Source: Saprospiraceae bacterium
Lineage (GTDB): Bacteria; Bacteroidota; Bacteroidia; Chitinophagales; Saprospiraceae
Direction: 5' to 3'
Assembly: GCA_041392805.1 (NCBI GenBank)
Contig: JAWKLJ010000001.1
Coordinates: 5,206,501 to 5,270,500 of the forward strand
Length of the DNA: 64,000 nucleotides
Shown: piece after piece, positions 51,601 through 59,547 of the stretch
How positions within the stretch are numbered: position 1 is the first letter of the stretch
Layout of the letters: every line of letters starts with the position of its first letter
Position numbers and translations under genes: made by a program
Notes under the pieces: generated by a model
Told to the model about the DNA's origin: nothing
The model's database searches: none
What the model saw: the letters and a program-made list of their open reading frames with translations, nothing else

Positions 51601-51861
51601 ACCAGGGCCAGTCGGGCTGAGTTTGTGCAACCTGGTCTCATGGGGCGATTGCAACAGGCTATCCGTGGCCAATACAGCTCCTCGGGCCCTACCCAGACCC
51701 ACCTGGATGATTTCGAAGTTGCTAAACAAGGGTTTGCCGATTTGTATCAATCCCTGCAACAGCTTGCGGATAAGGATATCAAAACCATACATGGCTTACT
51801 AGAGCAGCTACAGGTGCCATGGATGCCTGGGCAGGGCTTGCCGGTGTGGAATGGGAAATAA
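48631..51861 (+). CDS. Secreted BNR/VPS10-type beta-propeller protein
   Basis: The start is the ATG at 48631 (MKKALTFLFFATLSLSLFGQ), which begins a signal peptide; the earlier in-frame ATG at 48544 precedes a Phe-rich stretch. The mature protein of about 1055 residues has many Asp-box/BNR repeats (GVWKTTNNATTWTPIF, GVYKSVDGGKNWTNVG, GLFKTIDGGQHWVKV), forming one or two propellers up to about residue 760. A region with a Gln-rich helix and an Ig-like strand set (QIVRSIKGPVSAGLHRIAWD) follows. Similar proteins are annotated as sortilin-like or as glycosyl hydrolases, but no catalytic residues can be assigned. Likely periplasmic or surface exposed; binding role unknown. Confidence 0.82.
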   Translation: MKKALTFLFFATLSLSLFGQRPVTKLSQSSTYAGLKLRNIGPAFMSGRIADVVKDPTNPSTWYVATASGGVWKTTNNATTWTPIFDRYDAYTTGAIAIDPTNTNVLWLGTGENASQRSAGYGDGVYKSVDGGKNWTNVGLKQSEHIGKIVIDPRNSNVVYVAAQGPLWAPGGDRGLFKTIDGGQHWVKVLNISENTGVTDLVFDPRNPDILYASSYQRRRHVGILVAGGPESAIYKSIDGGQNWHKLTKGLPSGDKGRIALAISPQQSDVVYAHIAAETGQSGFFRSADRGESWAKQSDYIIVDPQYYGEIYADPHQFDRVYVMDMIIHVTNDGGKQFERLNTRNKHVDNHSLLFDPEDPDYLLVGCDGGLYESWDRGDSWKFVSNLPLTQFYRVGIDNAMPFYNVYGGTQDNSTLGGPSRTNNVHGIRNSDWFITVGGDGFQTRVDPENPDIIYSQSQYAGIVRYDKRSGERIDIQPQVKPEEDALRWHWDAPLIISPHSPSRLYYAAQRLFRSDDRANSWTPISGDLSRNIDRNQREVMGRVWGPEAVWKNVFTSPFGTIVSLAESKLEAGLLVVGTDDGLVQVTEDGGANWRKISTFPGVPDMSYVSDVFLSPHDRNTMYVLFNNHKNGDFKPYALKSTNLGKTWTSIAGSIPDKHITWTIVEDHKKQGLLFLGTEFGLFFSLDDGGKWIQLKAGVPTVAFRDLEIQEREDDLVGASFGRGMFILDDYSVLRAMSEEKLQEAAVLFPVKDPWLYVEANPLGSEKGSLGDNFFTAPNPTFGAVFTYHLKESLQTKQQQRRQEEQRSIAQTGNMAFPTWEALREEDLEEKPLVLLTIKDESGQIVRSIKGPVSAGLHRIAWDLRYPSMGSRRGGSGPMVVPGKYNVSLAVYDNGVLKPVGNAQSFEVKPLGLATMPAADPSASQAFYQKAGRLQRAMLGTSAFIEAQLAALASSKTALLNHTDDSRVLERLRALELQLKNMELVLQGDETRASRAEFVQPGLMGRLQQAIRGQYSSSGPTQTHLDDFEVAKQGFADLYQSLQQLADKDIKTIHGLLEQLQVPWMPGQGLPVWNGK

Positions 51862-51888
51862 GTTGCAGTTGGAAAACACCTGCAAGGC

Positions 51889-52239
51889 CTATATCCCTCC
51901 AATGGCATAAGACCATACGTCAAACCGGAATTGGTTTTTGTATTTAATATATTTTTCCAATTGCTGAATATAAATCTGTTTGATTTCGTCCTCAGACAGG
52001 AAGGTGCTTTTGTGCATACTTACTTCCGCTTTGGTAATATCCTCATTCACTATTTTTTCATACGCGATATCCTCATTCACCGCAATCGCCAATGCCATTA
52101 TTTCTTCAGGTGAAATATTTCGACTATCCAACTCCTCCTGCGCTCCGGTTTTGTATTGTGTTTTTTCAGGATCGGGATCTTCAATCAGCTGAATGAGTGA
52201 TTGATGGTCGAGCTCCCAAAAATATGTGTTTGATTCCAT
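51889..52239 (-). CDS. Hypothetical acidic helical protein
   Basis: I choose the start at 52237-52239 (MESNTYFWELDHQSLIQLIED), because the longer frame would overlap the SelO gene by 28 bp; this gives 116 residues. The protein is acidic, without signal peptide. Long helices are predicted (SPEEIMALAIAVNEDIAYEK, SEDEIKQIYIQQLEKYIKY), and it ends in FRFDVWSYAIGGI. I recognise no family. It lies 38 bp downstream of SelO on the same strand, so it may share that transcript. Confidence 0.55.
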   Translation of the reverse strand: MESNTYFWELDHQSLIQLIEDPDPEKTQYKTGAQEELDSRNISPEEIMALAIAVNEDIAYEKIVNEDITKAEVSMHKSTFLSEDEIKQIYIQQLEKYIKYKNQFRFDVWSYAIGGI

Positions 52240-52277
52240 GTCGTTTAGGTTTTTAAATGCCAACCCCCAGTTTTCTT

Positions 52278-53852
52278 TTACGAGCTGCATGACAGCATCG
52301 AACACCCCACCTTATGCCTTGCCCATTCAGGGCGTTTGGCAAACCATTGCTCATATTCGGGTTGCTCCTCGTAAGGCTTTTTCAGCATTTGATACAAGTC
52401 ATCAATTAAGGTATAATCGCCCAGATTGGCCTTGTCGATGGCCATTTGTGCCATGTAATTCCGCAGCACGTATTTAGGATTTACCTTGTTCATAAATAGG
52501 CGGCGCGCTTCATCTGTGGTTTCCTCTTTTTGTAATCTATGCAGGTATTTTACAAACCATTCTTTCCAAAACTTAAGGACTTCCGCTTTCAACTCTTCGG
52601 GCTTATAAAAAGCCGCCATGATCGGTTTTAGGAAATCCTGGTTTTCACTGATGGCTAAATGTTTGCTTAGCTTAGAGAGGTTTCGGAAAAAGATGGTCAT
52701 ATCCGTCTCTATGACTTGCAGCAGTTTTTCCAACTCCCTGATGATTTCTTCATCCTCGTCCTGTTCCACTTGAAAACCCAATTTGCTCCGCATCATCGCT
52801 TGGTATTTCACTGCATAATCCGTTTTGTAATTTTCCAAGACAGCTTGTAAGGGTGCGGTTTCTTCCACTAAAGGCATCAGCGCATTTCCGAGCTGGCCCA
52901 GGTTCCACAAGGCAATTCCGGGCTGATTGCCGAATTGATAGCGGCGATAATCTTTATCTGTGGTATTGGGCGTCCAATTATCGTCATAACCTTCTAGCCA
53001 GCCGTATGGTCCATAGTCAATGGTCAAACCGAGGATGGAGAGATTATCTGTATTCATTACCCCATGCACAAAACCCACTCGCTGCCAATGGATAACCATG
53101 TCGAGCGTACGGTTGGTCACTTCCTGAAAAAATTGAATGTAGCCGGCTTTGGTTCCTTCCTCGATGTGTGGGAAAAAATGCCGAATGGTATAGTCGGCCA
53201 ACTTTTTCAGGGTCTGGGCATCTCGCCTTGCGGAAAATAGTTGAAAATTGCCAAAGCGGATAAAGGAGGGAGCCACCCGACAGACCACAGCGCCTTTTTC
53301 ATAAGCAGCATTGCCGTCATAGAGCATATCTCGCAGCACTTGGTCACCCGTCAAAACCAAAGACAAGGACCTCGTAGTCGGCACGCCCAAATGATGCATC
53401 GCCTCGCTACACAGGTGCTCCCGTACCGAGGAACGCAATACGGCCAACCCATCGGCTGTGCGAGAATAGGGCGTTTCTCCCGCGCCCTTCAATTGCAAAG
53501 CCCAGCGTTGATCCTGGTGCACCACTTCTGCTAAATTGATGGCCCTGCCGTCACCCAGTTGCCCCGCCCAATTGCCAAACTGGTGCCCGCCATAACACAT
53601 TGCATACGGGGCGGTATTTTCCAAAACTTTCGCCCCGGAAAAGACTTGTAAGAATGCTTCACTGTCTTTGTCCTCTTTTTCCAGGCCAATGGATTCCAGC
53701 ATTTCATCAGACACATGGATTAGGGCTGGGTGGGAAGGAATGCGGGGGGTGACATAAGAGAAACAAGCCTCAAAAACCTGTCTCCGGCTATTGCTGAGGT
53801 TAGGATCAGCGGGTAATTCTTTATTGAAAGTGTCTTCTATTTTTAAATTCAT
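52278..53852 (-). CDS. selO: SelO family protein adenylyltransferase (YdiU)
   Basis: I choose the ATG at 53850-53852 (MNLKIEDTFNKELPADPNLS), giving 524 residues, the normal length. SelO is a pseudokinase that transfers AMP from ATP to Ser, Thr or Tyr residues of proteins in response to redox stress. Motifs of the family are visible in order: MCYGGHQFGNWAGQLGDGRA, QLKGAGETPYSR (the inverted ATP-binding loop), VHGVMNTDNLSI and the metal-binding LTIDYGPYGW. The C-terminus ends KVGCSMLSCSS, where the last Cys takes the place of selenocysteine in eukaryotic SelO. Two MsrA genes lie directly upstream on the same strand, a fitting redox neighbourhood. Confidence 0.93.
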   Translation of the reverse strand: MNLKIEDTFNKELPADPNLSNSRRQVFEACFSYVTPRIPSHPALIHVSDEMLESIGLEKEDKDSEAFLQVFSGAKVLENTAPYAMCYGGHQFGNWAGQLGDGRAINLAEVVHQDQRWALQLKGAGETPYSRTADGLAVLRSSVREHLCSEAMHHLGVPTTRSLSLVLTGDQVLRDMLYDGNAAYEKGAVVCRVAPSFIRFGNFQLFSARRDAQTLKKLADYTIRHFFPHIEEGTKAGYIQFFQEVTNRTLDMVIHWQRVGFVHGVMNTDNLSILGLTIDYGPYGWLEGYDDNWTPNTTDKDYRRYQFGNQPGIALWNLGQLGNALMPLVEETAPLQAVLENYKTDYAVKYQAMMRSKLGFQVEQDEDEEIIRELEKLLQVIETDMTIFFRNLSKLSKHLAISENQDFLKPIMAAFYKPEELKAEVLKFWKEWFVKYLHRLQKEETTDEARRLFMNKVNPKYVLRNYMAQMAIDKANLGDYTLIDDLYQMLKKPYEEQPEYEQWFAKRPEWARHKVGCSMLSCSS

Positions 53853-53890
53853 TGATAAACTCCCTCTATTAGATGATGTCAAAAGGTGGA

Positions 53891-54568
53891 CTAGTGCTTG
53901 GCTTCCGGTTTGATCAGATGAGGGAATTTTTCCTGAAATCGCAATAATCGGGGAATCGAAATCGCTTTGATGTAGCCCTGATCTGGATGTAAACGTTCGT
54001 AGTTTTGATGATAGTCTTCTGCTATCCAAAATCGCTCAAAAGGCTTTACCTCGGCAGCCACTTTATCTGGGGCTATGGCTGCATTGATAGCTGCGATTTT
54101 TTCCTCGATGATGGATTTTTCTTCCTCACTTTGGTAAAAAACAATCGAGCGGTATTGAGAGCCTCTGTCAGGCCCTTGTCCGTTTACTTGGGTGACGTCT
54201 TGCGAACCGAAATAGACATCCACCAGGGTAGCAAAATCTACTATTTCTGGGTCATAATAAATTTCTACCGCTTCGGCGTGCCCCGTTCTGCCTGTATTTG
54301 AATCTTCATAAGTCGGGTTTTTAGTATGCCCGCCTGAGTAACCTGAGATGGACTCCTCCACACCCTTAACGCTTTCGTAAATGGCTTCCACACACCAAAA
54401 ACAACCTGATGCAAAATAAGCCTTTTTTAATCCCTCCTTGGTGGGGGTGTATTGCGTTTCAACGTTGGATGATTGCTTTTCCTGGGGTTGCTCGCCGTTG
54501 TTTTTGACTTGGCATCCGCCAATCATGGAAAACAAGCTGAAAAAGATAAAAAGATAATTTGCGCTCAT
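53891..54568 (-). CDS. msrA: Peptide-methionine (S)-S-oxide reductase, lipoprotein form
   Basis: The 225-residue protein starts with a lipoprotein-type signal (LFIFFSLFSMIGGC, with lipidation Cys at about 19), so it should be membrane-anchored outside the cytoplasm. The catalytic GCFWCVE motif with the active Cys follows, then SGYSGGHTKNPTYEDSNTGRTGHAEAV and FYQSEEEKSIIEEK, all standard MsrA blocks. It reduces methionine-S-sulfoxide in oxidised proteins. SelO starts 38 bp downstream. A second, cytoplasmic-type MsrA gene lies 137 bp upstream; the two proteins differ at many positions, so this is not a recent duplication. Confidence 0.93.
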   Translation of the reverse strand: MSANYLFIFFSLFSMIGGCQVKNNGEQPQEKQSSNVETQYTPTKEGLKKAYFASGCFWCVEAIYESVKGVEESISGYSGGHTKNPTYEDSNTGRTGHAEAVEIYYDPEIVDFATLVDVYFGSQDVTQVNGQGPDRGSQYRSIVFYQSEEEKSIIEEKIAAINAAIAPDKVAAEVKPFERFWIAEDYHQNYERLHPDQGYIKAISIPRLLRFQEKFPHLIKPEAKH

Positions 54569-54630
54569 GTTTTTTAAATTTTATTGCTAGTGCTCTGTCA
54601 AGTTAAAATCGCCGGGTAACCTATGGCGTC

Positions 54631-54685
54631 TTTTTGCCCAGCTCTGCGTCGCCTCCTCGCCTTGATAGCTATGGCTTGGGTAAAA
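54631..54685. repeat. Imperfect inverted-repeat element between the two msrA genes
   Basis: ttttgccca at 54632-54640 pairs with tgggtaaaa at 54677-54685 (one wobble). The interior has ctctgcgtcgcctcctcg, related to the interior of the element at 1391-1469. It separates two codirectional genes, so it may lower read-through. Confidence 0.4.
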
Positions 54686-54705
54686 TGCTGAGGCAAGCCT
54701 CGGCT

Positions 54706-55248
54706 TTACACAACTTCCTTTTTTAATCTATCTGCATAGTACTGCTTCAACTTCTTGATTTTAGGGTTGATGACCACCACACAGTAGCCTGCGGAAGCAT
54801 TATTGTTATAATAGTCCTGGTGATATTTTTCAGCAGGGTAGAATTTTTCCAAAGGAACCAATTGGGTCACAATGGGACTGGGGAAAGCCTCCTGCAATTC
54901 ATGTATTACCTTTTCGGTGGTAGCTTTTTGCTTGTCATCATGATAAAGCACAATGGAGCGATACTGGGTTCCACTGTCGGCACCTTGCCGATTCAAGGTA
55001 GTTGGGTCGTGACTGGTCATGAAAATCGTGATCAAATCCTCAAAACTAAGGACATCCGCATCAAAGGTAACTTGTACGACTTCGGCGTGACCGGTGGTGC
55101 CTGTACAGATATCCCGATACGTAGGATGGAGGGTTTCTCCGCCGGCATAACCCGAAACGACGGATTCCACGCCTTCCAGTCTTTGTACGACCGCCTCAAC
55201 ACACCAGAAACAGCCACCTCCGAAAGTTGCAATTTGTTTATTTTTCAT
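54706..55248 (-). CDS. msrA: Peptide-methionine (S)-S-oxide reductase, cytoplasmic form
   Basis: The 180-residue protein has no signal peptide. The catalytic motif GGGCFWCVEAVVQRLEGVES sits at the N-terminus, followed by SGYAGGETLHPTYRDICTGT and the YRSIVLYHDD segment. KYHQDYYNNN and the end VINPKIKKLKQYYADR complete the family pattern. It repairs methionine-S-sulfoxide in the cytoplasm and relies on thioredoxin. It is the likely first gene of a run with the lipoprotein MsrA and SelO, although a repeat element lies between the two msrA genes. Confidence 0.93.
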   Translation of the reverse strand: MKNKQIATFGGGCFWCVEAVVQRLEGVESVVSGYAGGETLHPTYRDICTGTTGHAEVVQVTFDADVLSFEDLITIFMTSHDPTTLNRQGADSGTQYRSIVLYHDDKQKATTEKVIHELQEAFPSPIVTQLVPLEKFYPAEKYHQDYYNNNASAGYCVVVINPKIKKLKQYYADRLKKEVV

Positions 55249-55273
55249 TTTTGCCTTCTTTTATTAGTAGTTT

Positions 55274-55396
55274 GACGGAAATAAATGATACCACTTTTTT
55301 CAAAGATTCGCGAATATTTTAACACAACTTCCATACTGTCAGTTGTTTTGAAAATGTTAGCGAATCAAAAGTGGCATCATTTATTTTTTTTCCGTC
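55274..55396. repeat. 123-bp inverted-repeat element
   Basis: gacggaaataaatgatacca at 55274-55293 is inverted with small changes at 55375-55396. Pairing continues inward over cacttttttcaaagattcgc against gcgaatcaaaagtg, and aacacaact against agttgtttt, so nearly the whole element can fold into one hairpin. It lies just upstream of the cytoplasmic msrA gene, where promoter signals are also expected. No other copy is in the window. Confidence 0.7.
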
Positions 55397-55486
55397 TCTT
55401 AGTTAAAACAAAGATGTGGCGGAATCGTTTAGTTTAAGCTTCTTTCCTTTATCATGGTTTGGTATTTCATGGCCTTTCTCGGCAGC

Positions 55487-56680
55487 CTATCCTTTTTTGT
55501 GCGCCTTCCAGGCCTCAATGATATCTTTTTCCCTGGCTAATAAGGAATCGGGGCCGGTTATCATCTTTTGTCTTCGTTCTTCAGGGACGGCATCAGAATA
55601 CCACCATTCGTAAATATCTCTTACACTTTCTGCCAGCGGCGTGAAGGTCAGGCCTTTAGCGATACCAAGCTGATTATTGACAAGCGCAGAGCCGAAATTG
55701 TCTCCGGTTGGCATGATCCAGGGAATAGCATACGGAACCTTCTGTTCGTTTAAAAAATCATAATCATCAATCATCACAAAAGAGGCCGGTGAATTGAAGG
55801 CGGCGTGTGCACCATACACAAAGGCGTGCATGCCAGTAGGGGAGGAGGGGCCCACGGCATTGAAGGTGCCTGCTGTTTTATTTTCTATTAATCTTATCAT
55901 CCAGGAAGCCACATCCCTGACATCAATGTACTGAACAGGGTCCTGGCTATGGCCTGGCACCATGACTTCCCCTCCCAGGCCTAGTCGAACTGGCCAGTAG
56001 GTAAATCGATCTGTTTGATCAGCGGGCCCCATCATATAAGTTGGACGTACAATAATCGTTCGTTCCGCTCCAAAAGCAGCTATTGCCTTCATTTCGGAAT
56101 GGGCCTTCATGACCCCATAACCGTATTCAAGTGCCTGTTCCTCATTGATCCCATCGGGTACTTCGAGGACGGGTACGGTATCCTCCTTGATATCCTTGCC
56201 GAGGTATGGATAATAAACCCCGGTAGAAGAAGTATACAAGTAAAGCTCAACCTGATCCTTCAGTAATTGGGCAGTATCCTCCGTCCATTTTGCCTTTCTA
56301 CCCGAATTGTCGATCACTGCATCCCATTTTCTATCTTTTAAAGCGTCAAGGTTATCTTCGCGGTCGCCGATCAGTTGTTCTACCGCTTGGAATCGGTCGG
56401 CGTGGACGGAAGGTAAGGTTTTACCCCGGGTAAAGGTGGTGATGGAATGCCCCCTATCTTGCGCATAAGCAATTTGGTGTGGCCCGAGGAAGCTTGTTCC
56501 ACCCAGCATCAAAATATTGAGCGGCTTGATACTAGGGGCGTTTCCAGGGTTATTGGAACTTGTTGGTGTGGTCTTGTCAGTAGGTTGCGCGCAACCCAGG
56601 AAGGGCAAAAGGGCTCCAGCAGTGATACTTGTTTGCAGGAAGGTGCGTCTGGATTGGCATTTCGATGGATAAGGGTTCAT
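55487..56680 (-). CDS. Tat-exported NAD-dependent epimerase/dehydratase family protein
   Basis: The 397-residue protein begins with a twin-arginine signal (SRRTFLQTS at 10-18) and a cysteine at residue 30 (PFLGC), so it is probably exported folded and perhaps lipidated. The extended SDR fold starts with ILMLGGTSFLG (a variant of the GxxGxxG motif) and contains a YGVMK segment matching the YxxxK catalytic motif. ITTFTRGKT and VIVRPTYMMGP-like segments are conserved in nucleoside-diphosphate-sugar epimerase relatives. A Tat-exported SDR implies that the nucleotide cofactor is loaded in the cytoplasm. The substrate is unknown. It is the only gene in its unit. Confidence 0.85.
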   Translation of the reverse strand: MNPYPSKCQSRRTFLQTSITAGALLPFLGCAQPTDKTTPTSSNNPGNAPSIKPLNILMLGGTSFLGPHQIAYAQDRGHSITTFTRGKTLPSVHADRFQAVEQLIGDREDNLDALKDRKWDAVIDNSGRKAKWTEDTAQLLKDQVELYLYTSSTGVYYPYLGKDIKEDTVPVLEVPDGINEEQALEYGYGVMKAHSEMKAIAAFGAERTIIVRPTYMMGPADQTDRFTYWPVRLGLGGEVMVPGHSQDPVQYIDVRDVASWMIRLIENKTAGTFNAVGPSSPTGMHAFVYGAHAAFNSPASFVMIDDYDFLNEQKVPYAIPWIMPTGDNFGSALVNNQLGIAKGLTFTPLAESVRDIYEWWYSDAVPEERRQKMITGPDSLLAREKDIIEAWKAHKKG

Positions 56681-56717
56681 AAGTGATTTTTAAATTAGTA
56701 TGGGAAATATACTGAAT

Positions 56718-58151
56718 TTATGCAAACAAATCGTCCATTGTCAAGATCTGATTTACTAAGCCTAAGCTATGTTCATTGACATTTAATCCGAAAGTAGTTA
56801 TGATAACCAAAAATATTTGCTTCCTTGTTTTGGTAGCTTCGCTAAAAATTTCCATTTTATCCCTTAATTTTTCCGCATACGCTTTTGAAATACTAAATTT
56901 CTGATTGAAATACTTTATCTCACATATATTGATTACCTGATCATTCCGGTCAATTAACAGGTCAATTTGTATACCAGGCTCATTAGCATTCCCCCGCTTA
57001 TAATAAGCAGAAGATAAGGAGTAGATACCAGCAATTTCCAATGCTTTTTTTATTTGAGGAATGTGCTGAAGACAGATACTTTCAAATGCGTATCCTGCCC
57101 AGGTTTTGTACGACTGTGTTTGGCTGAGATGCTGCCAGATATGTTCCCCCTCATGTGCGGTCTGTTCAATGAACTTAAGATAAAAAAGCGAGTACTCATC
57201 GGTAAGGCGATATAGCTTTTCTTTTTTTTGCTTCCCAAAAGTTCGAAAGGCAGCAATAAACCCTGAATGAGTTAATTCTTCAAGCACTTTACTAAATCCA
57301 CCACCGTTAGGTAATTTAGTCATTTCAACAAGCTGGTTTCTATTTAGCCCTTGTGGCTTTTCTCCTAAAGCTCGGATAACGGCAAAATGGTTCTCTGCAT
57401 TGGCAAATAAAGAGGGATATAACCTTAGAAATTCATCTTTCAGTAGGCCGTTTTTTGAAAAACAAATAGCATCGATATTTTGAGTAGCGCTTTTTCCCCC
57501 TTCTACTTCTTTTAAATAGTGTGGGATGCCTCCCATTGCCATGTATAACTGAATGATTTGATAACGATTGAAATGTATATTCCGACTCTTCAAAAAATGT
57601 TCTGTTTCTCCCAATGTGAAAGGTTCCAAATAAATTCGTTTGGTGATCCTGTTGTGGAGACCTCCACGATTATTAACCACTTTTTGAATCATCCAGGAAG
57701 CGGCAGAACCACAAATAACCAGGACAATGGCTTGGCGCGAAGCCCAGCTATTCCAGAAATAACCCAAGGCATTCAGGAAGCCCGATTTATGAGTAGCAAT
57801 CCAAGGAAGCTCGTCAAAAAATATTACCTTTTTTTCTGTATCAGGTAATTGTTTGAGATAAGTACGGAGCATTTGGAATGCTTCCAACCAATTGGACGGT
57901 TGCTTCAATGGCAGCATAGGTTTGGCAAATTCCGTCAATTGATCACTAAAATTGGCAAGCTGATTTTCTAATGAGCCATTTTGAATCCCTGTGATTTCAA
58001 ACACTATTTGTTCTTGGTAAACGCTGCTAACCAGAAAAGTTTTGCCAACTCTTCGCCTTCCTATTACAGCAACCATCTCTGCTTCAGTAGATTGTAGCGC
58101 CTTTTTTAATGTTTCTTGTTCTTCTTTTCTGCCAACTAATGGGAATTCCAT
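56718..58151 (-). CDS. ATP-binding protein with C-terminal DUF234 (nuclease-like) domain
   Basis: The 477-residue protein starts with an ATPase_2 domain: FPLVGRKEEQETL, Walker A GRRRVGKTF (31-39), Walker B VIFFDELPWI (about 114-123) and the sensor strand VLVICGSAASWM. A winged-helix linker follows (NQLVEMTKLPNGGGFSKVLE). The C-terminal DUF234 part contains QIDLLIDRNDQVINICEIKY, the D...ExK signature of the PD-(D/E)XK nuclease fold. These proteins are common in archaea and Bacteroidota and spread by horizontal transfer; their role is not established. The gene has an AT-rich flank unlike its neighbours and stands beside a repeat element. Confidence 0.85.
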   Translation of the reverse strand: MEFPLVGRKEEQETLKKALQSTEAEMVAVIGRRRVGKTFLVSSVYQEQIVFEITGIQNGSLENQLANFSDQLTEFAKPMLPLKQPSNWLEAFQMLRTYLKQLPDTEKKVIFFDELPWIATHKSGFLNALGYFWNSWASRQAIVLVICGSAASWMIQKVVNNRGGLHNRITKRIYLEPFTLGETEHFLKSRNIHFNRYQIIQLYMAMGGIPHYLKEVEGGKSATQNIDAICFSKNGLLKDEFLRLYPSLFANAENHFAVIRALGEKPQGLNRNQLVEMTKLPNGGGFSKVLEELTHSGFIAAFRTFGKQKKEKLYRLTDEYSLFYLKFIEQTAHEGEHIWQHLSQTQSYKTWAGYAFESICLQHIPQIKKALEIAGIYSLSSAYYKRGNANEPGIQIDLLIDRNDQVINICEIKYFNQKFSISKAYAEKLRDKMEIFSEATKTRKQIFLVIITTFGLNVNEHSLGLVNQILTMDDLFA

Positions 58152-58268
58152 AGGCGTGATTAATGATTTAGCGATTATTTAAATCTTATTAGTTGCTAAA
58201 TGTTATAAAATTAACAACTTTTAGCTAGTAATAAAAATATATCCAACGCTAAATGTAAATCATTACTG

Positions 58269-58386
58269 ATTTTGCCTGAGCGGCCAAAGCGGTTGTTTGG
58301 ACGTGGAGGTATTGGAGATTTAGAGGTATTGGAGGACGAGTTAGGATAGTCTCCATTAACGCCACTCCTCCAATACCTCCCCGTCC
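58269..58386. repeat. Family-B palindromic element, inverted partner of 61506-61573
   Basis: ggacgtggaggtattggag (58299-58317) is inverted at 58368-58386 with one change, and an extra agaggtattggagga follows at 58322-58336. The left part (58269-58335) matches, in inverted orientation, 61506-61573 over about 67 bp. The element lies between the DUF234 gene and the ThuA gene. Confidence 0.75.
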
Positions 58387-58405
58387 CCTAAAAAAGATTT
58401 CCTTC

Positions 58406-59410
58406 CTATTTCCTGTTGAAGGCCCGTTTACTCACCTTATCTGCTGTCGGGAAATCCGTTGGAATGGCGGTTTGGGTGACCTTGCCGGTGGCAGCCCATT
58501 CAGTGCCTCTTTGGAGACTGGTAATAAAACCCACACATTCCAAGGAATAATCAGCGTGTCCCATGGGGGTATGGAAAATACGTCCCTTGCCATAAGATAG
58601 GGTGATGAGCATGGGCTCATGGCGACCAGTCCCTTTTTTCTCTGTATCGGAGTAGGCCGTGGCGATTACTTCCATGTTTTCGGCTGGGCCACGCAGGCGG
58701 TCGTAGAGTTCATCCTGGGTGTGCAGCCACTGGGTTGGCATGCCTTTGGTAATAGGGTGGTTGGCATTCCGTACGGTGATTTGGTATTCGTGTTGGGGCC
58801 CGTGGGAGCCAGCGCGCCCTGCCGAGTTGTCGCGGATCAATTCGCCTTTGTCGTTGTAATACACATAGGGGCCATCTTTTTCCGTACGATCACCCCAACC
58901 ACCAAGACCAATCATTTTATTGAATTCCAACCATTCCGGGAAAGAATTATCGGCGGCATGAATGATCACCAGACCGCCGCCTTTATTGACAAAGTTTTCT
59001 AAGTTCTTTTGGGTAGCCTCAGGCCAGGCTGCGGCTCGCCAACCCAAATTGGAGATCACGACATCATACTTTGAGAAATCTGGATTGAAGTCAGGATCCG
59101 GCTTGGGTTCCTTTAGCGCAGTGGTCGCTTTCCCTCCCTTCAGCGGGAATTCGGCGATCAATTCCTCGCCATTCCAGGTGAAAGCAGTTCGTTCAATATC
59201 AACAGCGAAGAGGCCGGTCTCTTCCAGGTACTGTGCCATCATCACGGAGGTTTTAGGCCACATCTCATGGTTGTTTTGACCGTCAATAATCAAGGTTTTG
59301 ATGAGCTTTTGCTTGGCTCCCGCTTGACCTTGGGTCCGAGATGTTGTATTACAAGCTAGCATGGCAAAAAGCAAGGTGCTCAAAAAGAGCACGGATAGTA
59401 TATTTTTCAT
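58406..59410 (-). CDS. ThuA domain lipoprotein
   Basis: I choose the ATG at 59408-59410 (MKNILSVLFLSTLLFAMLAC), giving 334 residues. The codons before it fall in the inverted-repeat element at 59433-59538. The lipobox LAC implies export and lipid anchoring. The body is a ThuA/glutamine-amidotransferase-like fold (LIIDGQNNHEMWPKTSVMMA, VVISNLGWRAAAWPEATQKN, GGGLVIIHAADNSF, FHTPMGHADYSLECVGFI). ThuA proteins occur with trehalose or keto-sugar utilisation genes, though the reaction is not settled. The downstream neighbour in transcription is a repeat; the upstream gene encodes a DUF1080 hydrolase, a common partner. Confidence 0.85.
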   Translation of the reverse strand: MKNILSVLFLSTLLFAMLACNTTSRTQGQAGAKQKLIKTLIIDGQNNHEMWPKTSVMMAQYLEETGLFAVDIERTAFTWNGEELIAEFPLKGGKATTALKEPKPDPDFNPDFSKYDVVISNLGWRAAAWPEATQKNLENFVNKGGGLVIIHAADNSFPEWLEFNKMIGLGGWGDRTEKDGPYVYYNDKGELIRDNSAGRAGSHGPQHEYQITVRNANHPITKGMPTQWLHTQDELYDRLRGPAENMEVIATAYSDTEKKGTGRHEPMLITLSYGKGRIFHTPMGHADYSLECVGFITSLQRGTEWAATGKVTQTAIPTDFPTADKVSKRAFNRK

Positions 59411-59432
59411 GATTTGTTCGTTTTTAAAGTGG

Positions 59433-59538
59433 TTCTCTGACAATTTTTGTGTTCTAGTCAGCTGAAAGCCTTGATCATCGCTCTTGATCAATCGCTTATG
59501 ATCTTCGTTTTAAGCTGACCACAAAAATTGTCAGAGAA
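59433..59538. repeat. 106-bp inverted-repeat element
   Basis: ttctctgacaatttttgtg (59433-59451) is perfectly inverted at 59520-59538; tcagct (59457-59462) pairs with agctga (59513-59518). An inner ttgatcatcg/ttgatcaatcg duplication fills the loop. It lies between the DUF1080 and ThuA genes and could part-terminate the transcript. A 15-bp half, aaaattgtcagagaa, recurs at 23931-23945. Confidence 0.75.
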
Positions 59539-59547
59539 GGTTTAAAG

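Noticed and set aside
54706..55248. Second msrA as an assembly duplication
   Set aside because: The two MsrA proteins differ widely, and only one has a lipoprotein signal, so they are distinct genes.
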